Assembly (NCBI GenBank): GCA_946482545.1
Contig: CAMLRX010000199.1
Coordinates: 1-5,443 of the forward strand
Direction of reading: 5' to 3'
Source of the DNA: an uncultured Flavihumibacter sp.
GTDB lineage: Bacteria > Bacteroidota > Bacteroidia > Chitinophagales > Chitinophagaceae
Length of the DNA stretch: 5,443 bases
The notes below the pieces were generated by a model that saw only the letters and a list, made by a program, of their open reading frames with translations, was not told the origin of the DNA and made no database searches. A program made the translations under genes and the position numbers. Positions 1-5,443 of this stretch are shown in pieces; position 1 is the first letter of the stretch, and each line of letters opens with the position of its first letter.

Positions 1-267
1 CCAGAAACTAAGGATGTATTTACCGCTTGGGCTGGGATTAAAACCCAGCATCGGATAGTTCGCGTTCAACCTGTACTGATGTCCGCCGTCTCGGGTGTAA
101 AGCGCACTTACACCATCGTAAATTGAACGGGTCATGGTCAGGCTGCCATTCAACCGAAGACTACCATTGCCCGAATGGGCTTCCGTACTGGTTACATAAA
201 ATGATCCGTTAAGCAATGATGAAAAACTAAAATGCCCTTTGTACTGGTTACAGGTGTCGGTTCCACA
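1..267 (-). other. Start of a carbohydrate-binding-module-like jelly-roll domain (cut by window edge)
   Basis: Residues 1726-1814 begin with a Cys pair (Cys1726, Cys1731), then HFSF, EAHSGNGSLRLNG (1754-1766), SALYTRDGGHQY and NPSPSGKYILSFW (1802-1814) at the very edge. The 'aHSG..SLrl......g.YilSfW' arrangement is typical of CBM_4_9/galactose-binding-like jelly rolls, where 'H.G..sl.l' forms an early strand and 'Y.lSfW.k' a later one. The domain continues beyond base 1. Sugar binding is inferred from fold-like motifs only. Confidence 0.45.
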
Positions 268-3200
268 TTGCAGGTTAAAGTCATAATCTTCAAAGCCATC
301 GTAAGCGATATTCCTCAACGGTGCGTTCGAAGCTACTGCCACGGGTATCGACTGCAGATAACCCATTTGTGCGGCACTAAACCGGTTCAACGCGTCTTTG
401 TTTTCGGTTTCCATCCCCTTCATATTATACCCGGTCACTTCGCTGCTCCATCTCCAATTCTGGAATAAGCTGGCGGAAGTATTCGGATTCCAATTCGTAG
501 TACCTGAAATCCAGAAAGGATTAAAGTCGTAATAATAACCGGCCTCACGAATATTGGTGGCGCCATGAATACCGGCATTTCCTTTAAGATTTACCCGACT
601 GATGTCAAACACATGCTCTTTCACAGGGCGCCAGTTGCCGAGAATACCCGATGTGTAAGGATTGAAGACATCCATATTAGGGTCTTTAACAGTGAATCCG
701 GTGTAACAATACAAATCTTCTCGGTTGTACGTTTGTCCGGTCGCGCAGGTAGAGCAGCCGGCTCCTGTATGTGGTGCTGTAACATTCGTTGCACTTCCCC
801 CTCCCCTCAACCATGCAGTTGAAAATAAGATGTTCAGAAGCGAATTGGCAGAAGAAGAACTTAGGTCAGCATAGGTGTTGTCGTAAACCTCCATACCCCA
901 ACCAGCAGGTGATCCCGCATCACGCCCCGATGCCTCGAAATAATAAACCCCTTTAGTAAGGTAAATTGGATATACATGCCAGTATCTGAAATTCGCAGAA
1001 TAGCTTTCTCCATTAGGGCCGGGATTATCAAATTGAAGGCGTGTCTGACCATTTATTTTTAACCGGACAAAGTTATCCCCTCCAACGCCCACATAATACA
1101 ACTTCGAGGTGGGAATTTCAACTCTCCTTGAATAACCAACCCAGGTATTGGTTCCCGGAGACCCCGAGCAAACCCATACGCCGCAAGCAGACAGGCGCAT
1201 GGTCCAGTTTACATTCAGAGTGTTTGAACCGGTGCCATTAACCGCAAAACTCTCCGTGGTATATACGCGCGTGCCAAGGTCCGAATAAGCAGAGTTCGTA
1301 GAAGCACATATCGTATAATTTGTACAACTGGACTGCGTGTTGCGACTAAGGTAGCAAAAGCCGTCCGGAGAAGAAATATACCCTGGAGGGCAGCCAGTCG
1401 TACACTTCAGACTCACCGGCATTGCCCACTCCTCTTTGAATTCCACAGCCTTCGCATCTATTATCCTGCTTAGCCCGGAAATAGTCAATCTCCCCTTTTC
1501 CATCAACGGATTCAGCGATACAATAGTTCCTATTCCGGTGCTGGAAAGGTTCCGTCTTCCAGATCTTAGTACCCTATACAAGGAAGAAGCTACACTAGAA
1601 GCGGTAACCCCATCAGCATTTACGGCACGCAGTAAGTTGTCCGTCCCTTTTACAATCCAATATTTTTGCGGGGTGGCCGAAGCAGCACTCACCTCCACCA
1701 ATTCATCGCCAGGGGTAAGTACCGCATTATAACTGGAACTGGTTATTGTTCCATTCGCATTTGTTGTGAACCCTGTAAGATAGATTCCCTGGTTATCGGA
1801 CGCGTTCCCCATGCCAGGATAAGCCCAATGCGCGGGATAGGTAAACGAATAAACGGGGTCATCAAACTCATTCTGGGTTTTTGTCATCAGCACATCTCCG
1901 GTTACCGCATCCCAAAGTATGTTCTCAGATTCTATTCTGGAACCTTTCTCTGTTTTGATTACCTTTTCAAGAATCGGGAAATTCTGAATAGACTTAATGG
2001 CTACCGCGGAACGGAACATCTTTTTATCATAATTGGGTCGAATCATGCCGATATTCACCCAAAACTTTGGGAATAGCGTCATAAAAAATCCAAGTGACGG
2101 TTCACCCCGGACACCTACACTCAGGTTCTGATGCTCATTCATATCAGTGAAGAATTCATAATCTACACCGATCTCTGTTTCTGATATTAAACCATCACTG
2201 GTAATAGCTGGTACAACATTGTTCAATTCTTTTTGCAAAGCCCGTTTGTCGTTCAGCTTGTATTCGTAAGCCACGGTAGATATTTCCTGTCCTGCCTTGT
2301 CCACAATTCTTTCGCTCTTTGTTTTACCATGCATATTATAATTCTCTACTACATATCCTTGAGATACGGTTGCATGGTCTGTGATTCTTAGTCCGAAGAA
2401 CTTTAATATTTTCGAGGCGATTGGATGCTGTTGCTGCATCGGAGTTGCCTCCACACGCGTAGGAAAATCTTTGGCGGTAAAAAACTCAGATACGGTAGTG
2501 CCAGTATTCCCGATGCTGTTGTCGGCCCCGAAATTTTTCACCGTTACCCGGCTGTAGCCAACACTTGGTCCAGGGAAATATGCTTCACATAGGGGGAGTT
2601 CGATATTATAATGTTCTGTAATACCCAGTAATTTATTCTGAGAAAACTGAACAGGGACTTTAAAGGGGTTTTCGTCTCCTCCCAGCAATGGCTCATAAGA
2701 AGCCACCCCACTGGAAATATTGATCTTCTGCCCGTTATTCATGGTATAAGGCATCGTGTATTCGTACACTTGTCCGTATGTGGCCGTTTTTGTATTCGCA
2801 TCCCCCGTCATTTCGCTCCACTGGTCGCTCATCGTCACAGATTTTACCCTCGCCCCACCACCGGTTTTACTGAGGTTTGGGCTACTCAATCTTACCCAGG
2901 ATTTAGAAGCCTGGAAACGACTTGCATAATTTTTCTTTTTTGCCCTCGTATCAAAGCTGATAACGATGTCCGAAATTCTTCCGATCGCACCAACCATTGA
3001 TTTTATAGCTTTTACAAAATCCGGCTCATCAGAATCAAGGTTGTCGTACTCCGGATACGCCAGCTTCGGAAGTGAGCTCCGCATAATGTCCCAGGCCGCT
3101 TTGCTTACAGGGTTATAGGCAGCATTTTTTTGCACTGTTATCTTAGCAGTATTGGCATCAAAGCGCTCCACCTTTTCAATTTTAGCGTATCCCGGGATGA

Positions 3201-5443
3201 ACTCGTAATTCCCTTTGTTATTCAGGTCTGTGAAGACTTTGAAATAAAGCGTATTCATGGTTCCTATATACCGTTCTTTGAGTTCCTCCACGGTACTTAC
3301 CGGCTTAGGCAGATGAATGAAGAAGGTATTCTTTTCTGCTATGTTGGTAGAATCACCTACGGCCCCCATGCCCTTAATAAAGCACATTTCCATGCTTCGC
3401 CTGTTTTGAACATACGCGTAATCATCGGATTCATATTTAATCGAAATAATTCCTCCGGAAGGAAGCGTTATTTTATTCATCTGCCAATAACCTGCCCAAC
3501 GGTTTGCCTTGGCTGTATCCTGCACTGCGTAAGGATATTCGGCATTGGTCAGACCGGCGTTGTTTGCGGAATCGGCAGGTTTGTAAGTTCCCCATCTGTC
3601 GTACTGCCGGAACTTGTATTTCTGGTAAGCGGGAATATTGTAATCAAATTTGTAGGGTTGTAATTTCCCCTGATTGTTATTCCCGAAGGTGAACCATATT
3701 TTTTTCAATGTCAGTTTACCGCCTGTCTGGCTGTTCGGCACGCCGGAGAAAAGATCGTAAGCATACTCAAAATGCACCGTCTTAATGGGAACAGCATTCG
3801 CGAAATTGGCCTGGTTCTTATACAGATCAGCCTTTGAATACAGCCTGATCTCTTTAAGCCTTTTCAATTTCACGGAACTATTCAGATCACCATTAGAACT
3901 GCTCACGCCCAGTCCGTCGGTTCTATCCTCCAGTATAAATAGGGCGAGCATGGTTTTTGATTCAATGGAATGAAGGTAGAACTGCTCCTTTTCCCCATAT
4001 ACATAGCTTGCCTTGTCATCCTTTTTGTCGGTTAGAAAGCCCTCATTGTAATTGGCCATCCTGGGCAGGTTCAGGCTGCTGTCGTTAAAAGGGGTTCTCC
4101 ATTTATAAATGCTGCTGAGCTTATGGTAGTTGAACTTCACCGCGGTTCCCTTGTCATCATCTGAAATACCATTTCCCGTTACATCAACATAATCAGGAGA
4201 TAGTATCCCCGAAAGCAGGTACGAACTGGCATACCCTCTCATTCTTTGCTTGTTAAAGGAAAAACGATAATCGGTTGAACTGAACCGGCTGTCAGAAGAA
4301 TTAACCGGAACTGAATCCTGCAAATTTGCAAATTGTATAAGCCCCTTTTTCCTGGCGGTTTCGTTGTATGGAACACTGAATGAAACCTCATCCTGACGGA
4401 CATTGTACACTGGAACACCATACACATGCCTGGTCCCTGATCTGTCCAGAACAGTCACTTCCGAGATATGGTGCTTTTTTTTCCCGGTTGTGGCTTCAGT
4501 CCGGGAATGCTGCGTCACCACGCCTGCGCCATCGTTGCACCCTTTTAACACGATGCTTCCGCTTGGGTAACTGGGAATATCTTTTTCCAGTCCATACTTA
4601 GCTGCTTCTGCAGCAGTAAGGTACCCGAACACTTCACCCAATTTATCTTTATAAGATTTGGTCAGCGTTCCTCCTGAAGTTTGATTGTACTTATTTACAA
4701 CATTGTTTAGCGTTGCTCCTCTGCCAAACATACGCGCAGTCCATGATTTATCAAGTGATACGGCAACAGCGTCTCTCGAAAGTAATGCGGTCTTATATCC
4801 ATTGTTCAAAGCGCTTGTTTCACCCACCTTTTTGAAGTATGTTTCCGGAAGTACCATATTCGTACCCGTCGTTTTAGCCCAGTCACCATTAGCCTTGTAG
4901 GCATTTCTATCCGACCATTTTCCGGACGTGCTGGTTGTCTTCAATACATTAAAATCCACTGCCGTCATGATTATATTACCGACATTTAATTCTACCCCTG
5001 CACCTAAAGACTTATCCTCAGACTGCATCTTTGTGTTAAAAAACACACCGCTGCTCGAAGTGCTTATCTTATACTGACCCGAGCCCATTTGATTGGTCAC
5101 CGTAAAAAGGTCGTTGTTAACTACAGGAACAGGCAAGTATGGGCTTTTCCTAATGTATGGCCTATTGTTTTCTGTATGGTAGTCCATGATAGCATTCTCT
5201 GCATCTTTGCCCTTGTAGGCATTCATCAGGCCGAATGCACGGATATCTTTCCGCCAGAAATCCTTTTCTACTTCTTGTTTTGAATACGATCCGGTAATAC
5301 CTGTCGAAAAGGATGGCCACGCCACAAACCCTCCTGCCCTGAATGAAAAGGAATAGGCAGTCCTTTTCAGTGGCACTTCAATCGCAGGCACGCGCGATTC
5401 CCCTACAAAGGATATATAATCCCCGATTGACTCGTTGACAGAT
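1..5443 (-). CDS. Giant secreted/surface multidomain protein, Bacteroidota RHS-associated type (partial, both ends missing)
   Basis: One minus-strand frame is open from base 5442 to base 1, giving 1814 codons without a stop. Both ends are cut off, so the start, ribosome binding site, signal peptide and C-terminus cannot be seen. The product is beta-rich, with many Gly, Asn, Tyr and Trp, no obvious transmembrane segments and no low-complexity tract. Its motif series (HVYGVPVYN, YDRWG.YKP, DDYAYVQ, GYSRVTVKN, FFTAKDFP, YPAHWAY, LGNWRP, DGFEDYDF) matches, from memory, a family of very large uncharacterised proteins of Bacteroidota, some of which continue into RHS/YD repeats. A PA14-like domain and a jelly-roll-like domain near the C-terminal side suggest binding of glycans or other surface ligands outside the cell. 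Residues about 126-323 and 348-416 are beta-rich but carry no motif I can name. No enzyme active site is recognisable. The reading frame is very secure, the family moderately so, and the function is inference. Confidence 0.95.
277..456 (-). other. Trp-rich conserved motif ending in DGFEDYDF
   Basis: Residues 1663-1722 contain WRWSSEVTGYNMKGMETENK (1663-1682), DALNRFSAAQMGY (1683-1695), IPVAVASNA (1699-1707) and IAYDGFEDYDF (1712-1722). The order 'W.W.seVT.Yn..G.E.EnkDAl..ySaA.yGY....PvAvA.Na....iayDgFEDY.F' is strongly family-like from memory and is one of the best signatures in this window. 'ENKDALG.YSAA..GY' reads like a worn-down RHS strand pair. It directly precedes a jelly-roll-like domain. 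Confidence 0.5.
607..756 (-). other. Cys cluster 2 followed by NPYTSGILGNWRP motif
   Basis: Cys1563, Cys1566 and Cys1579 lie in GCSTCATGQTYNREDLYCY, which echoes cluster 1: C-x3-C-x2-G-x8-C-Y there, C-x2-C-x2-G-x9-C-Y here. After it comes DVFNPYTSGILGNWRPVKEHVF (1591-1612, shown in part). The phrase 'NPY..G.LGNWRP...yvy' is one I recognise as a conserved element in giant Bacteroidota surface proteins. The region probably returns the chain from the PA14-like insertion to the main scaffold. Confidence 0.45.
880..1293 (-). other. PA14-like beta-sandwich domain (putative ligand/glycan binding)
   Basis: Residues 1384-1521 resemble a PA14/GLEYA-type fold. Visible elements are a strand with NVNWTM, a CGVWVC pair (Cys1420, Cys1425), SKLYYVGVGGDNFVRLKING (1446-1465), YWHVYPIYLTKGVYYFEASG (about 1487-1506) and GWGMEVYD (1514-1521). 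In PA14 domains a 'Y.f.i.gDD.v.l.iNG' strand pair is followed by 'pi.L.kG.y.i.v.y.d..g.a...l.'; both are matched here (GGDN then KING; IYLTKG then GMEVY). PA14 domains bind carbohydrates or mediate protein contacts in adhesins, glycosidases and toxins. The ligand here is unknown. A divergent galactose-binding-like domain is the main alternative. Confidence 0.5.
1306..1404 (-). other. Cys cluster 1 (small disulfide-type module)
   Basis: Cys1347, Cys1351, Cys1363, Cys1373 and Cys1379 occur within 33 residues: KCTTGCPPGYISSPDGFCY, then SSCTNYTIC. The CPPGY..SPDG.CY pattern looks like an EGF/TNFR-style or metazoan-like disulfide knot in miniature. The rest of the protein has few Cys, so these likely form disulfides outside the cytoplasm. 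It sits immediately N-terminal to the PA14-like domain and is echoed on the other side by a second cluster. Confidence 0.45.
1405..1806 (-). other. Linker module before the Cys/PA14-like region
   Basis: Residues 1213-1346 are Thr/Ser/Asn/Ala-rich with GDELVEV and YWIVKG strands, then SLYRVLRSGRRN (quoted residues near 1288-1298), a GTIVSLNPL strand and AKAVEFKEEW just before the first Cys cluster. The 'RSGRRN' and 'asAVEFke.W' patterns are shared, from memory, with other giant Bacteroidota proteins and may mark a boundary between the scaffold core and the appended binding domains. No separate function is visible. Confidence 0.35.
1807..2700 (-). other. Second conserved block (GGDENP to YPAHWAY)
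   Basis: Residues 915-1212 carry, in order, SYEPLLGGDENPF (915-927), GYSRVTVKN (962-970), EFFTAKDFP (986-994), SQGYVVENYNMHGK (1027-1040), EIGVDYEFFTDMNEH (1090-1104), ILWDAVTGDVLMTKTQNEFDD (1175-1195, in part) and YSFTYPAHWAYPGMG (1198-1212). This order is one I recall from the Bacteroidota giant family: a structural core with 'y.A.TG.VL.t.t.NeF.dp.Y...YPAhWAY..M'. The last motif resembles an RHS-like strand pair (YDA.TG....T...) but lacks the regular YD-repeat spacing. It probably forms a shell-like or beta-barrel scaffold on the cell surface. Confidence 0.45.
2701..3396 (-). other. Segment with FIPGYAKI and GGGARVK motifs
   Basis: Residues 683-914 link the two best-conserved blocks. Within them lie YEFIPGYAKIEKV (746-758), a helical-looking stretch ending in IGRISDIVISFDTR, and a SPNLSKTGGGARVKSVTMSDQW patch (854-875, quoted in part) in which three Gly precede RVK and a strand ending in Asp-Gln-Trp. 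The 'P.l.K.GGG.RVk.i...D.W' pattern is familiar from the same giant protein family. No ligand or catalytic residues can be proposed. The AT-rich stretch around residues 834-838 encodes AKKKN, adding positive charge. Confidence 0.4.
3397..3999 (-). other. Conserved central block (YLHSIESK to DDYAYVQ)
   Basis: Residues 482-682 form the most family-typical stretch. In order: FYLHSIESKTMLALF (488-502), DRTDGLGV (506-513), VPNSQTGGKLTLKKIWFTFG (568-587), YDRWGTYKP (614-622), LPSGG (660-664), IKYESDDYAYVQNRR (668-682). The phrase 'GKLTLKKI.FTyG...G.L.PY.F.Y' and the following 'YDRWG.YkP' I recall from giant Bacteroidota proteins; 'LPSGG.I.I.YE.DDYAYVQ' is also typical. The alternation of strands, Asn/Gly turns and aromatics resembles RHS/SpvB/TcaC-like beta architecture, but no canonical YD repeat is present. 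The block is continuous, with no frameshift. Confidence 0.5.
4132..4194 (-). other. Calcium-loop-like motif (DVTGNG) within the giant protein
   Basis: Residues 417-437 read DYVDVTGNGISDDDKGTA. Asp420, Thr422, Asn424 and Gly425 fit the D-x-[DST]-x-[DN]-G start of the calcium-binding loops seen in FG-GAP/VCBS, dockerin and EF-hand-like repeats, and Asp428-Asp430 supply further acidic ligands. Only one loop is seen rather than a repeat array, so this is a single site inside a larger fold. Calcium binding would suit an extracellular protein but is inferred from the pattern alone. Confidence 0.4.
4402..4473 (-). other. HISEVTV...HVYGVPVYN conserved motif
   Basis: Residues 324-347 contain HHISEVTVLD, a Gly turn, and HVYGVPVYN. 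This 'I.V...dG.rYvYGiPvYn' pattern is a recurring beta-hairpin in the giant Bacteroidota proteins this gene resembles, and also recalls the SpvB/RHS style in which a sentence-like DG..Y.YG repeat forms a beta-strand pair. It follows directly on a Lys run encoded by eight consecutive A residues. The role is probably structural. Confidence 0.4.
5068..5250 (-). other. N-terminal-side conserved motif block of the giant protein
   Basis: Residues 65-125 hold AFGLMNAYKGKDAENAIMDYH (in part) followed by NNDLFTVTNQMGSGQY. The arrangement 'aGyln...A..DY..E........P.LP.P..N.DLFtVt..G.gG.y' is one I recall from Bacteroidota RHS-like giant proteins, where an Asp-x-Phe-x-Val stretch precedes a Gly-rich turn. 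The stretch just upstream (residues 1-60) is beta-rich and aromatic (AYSFSFRAGGFVAW), as expected inside a secreted beta-structured module. No function can be assigned to this block alone. Confidence 0.4.

Noticed and set aside
232..822. Two plus-strand open frames of 78 and 85 codons
   Set aside because: Both are antisense to well-conserved motifs (LGNWRP, DGFEDYDF) of the minus-strand protein, with no family resemblance.
861..1052. Minus-strand 63-codon open frame
   Set aside because: It is out of frame inside the PA14-like domain coding region and has no support as a gene.
1666..2076. Plus-strand open frame of 136 codons as a gene
   Set aside because: It is antisense to the conserved GYSR-to-YPAHWAY block of the real gene, in the same codon-aligned register, and has no protein-like features.
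2935..2943. Second A-AAA-AAG heptamer (coding AKKKN)
   Set aside because: The A run is only six bases long and sits in a generally AT-rich Lys codon stretch; this is expected by chance and no associated structure was noticed.
3130..3663. Plus-strand open frame of 177 codons as a gene
   Set aside because: It lies wholly inside and codon-aligned opposite the continuous minus-strand gene, and its product has no recognisable motif. It is a shadow.
4239..4427. Minus-strand 62-codon open frame as a small gene
   Set aside because: It is in a different frame within the large gene, Arg- and Phe-rich in an unstructured way, and overlaps the YGVPVYN coding stretch. It is a shadow.
1..5443. CRISPR array, tandem repeats, insertion sequence, tRNA or rRNA
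   Set aside because: No regularly spaced direct repeats, terminal inverted repeats, transposase motifs or RNA-gene-like sequence were seen, and the stretch is fully occupied by coding sequence.

Overview
The whole window lies inside one very large protein-coding gene on the minus strand. Read as the reverse complement from base 5442, every codon stays open down to base 1. That is exactly 1814 codons with no stop, and the gene runs off both ends. Neither the start codon with its signals nor the stop codon is here, and I see no second gene, RNA gene, mobile element, promoter or terminator. Residue numbers below count from the first complete codon in the window (residue n starts at base 5442-3(n-1)); they are not true protein positions.

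The deduced protein (about 200 kDa for the visible part) is rich in beta-forming residues, Gly, Asn, Ser, Thr, Tyr and Trp, with few Cys except in two small clusters. This is the look of a large secreted or cell-surface protein. Many short motifs match my recollection of a family of giant, mostly uncharacterised proteins of Bacteroidota (Chitinophagaceae, Sphingobacteriaceae, Cytophagales, Flavobacteriaceae). Members I recall often continue into RHS/YD-repeat-like segments. The moderate GC content and the codon mix fit such an organism. The family link comes from memory of motifs, not from a search.

Layout from N to C terminus (base 5442 down to base 1): a beta-rich N-terminal part with a D-LFTVT-G-G motif; a HISEVTV...HVYGVPVYN motif; a loop of calcium-binding type (DVTGNG); a conserved central block with YLHSIESK, KLTLKK, YDRWG.YKP, LPSGG and DDYAYVQ motifs; a segment with FIPGYAKI and a GGGARVK...W motif; a second conserved block (GGDENP, GYSRVTVKN, FFTAKDFP, SQGYVVEN, LWDA.TGDVL, YPAHWAY); a Cys cluster; a PA14-like beta domain; a second Cys cluster followed by NPYTSGILGNWRP; a Trp-rich motif ending in YDGFEDYDF; and the start of a carbohydrate-binding-module-like jelly-roll domain, cut by the window edge.

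The likely job is a secreted or surface-exposed scaffold with glycan- or ligand-binding modules, possibly an adhesin or the delivery part of an RHS-type toxin. No catalytic site or toxin domain is visible. The sequence that would decide the function, namely the signal peptide, the C-terminal tip and the neighbouring genes, lies outside the window.
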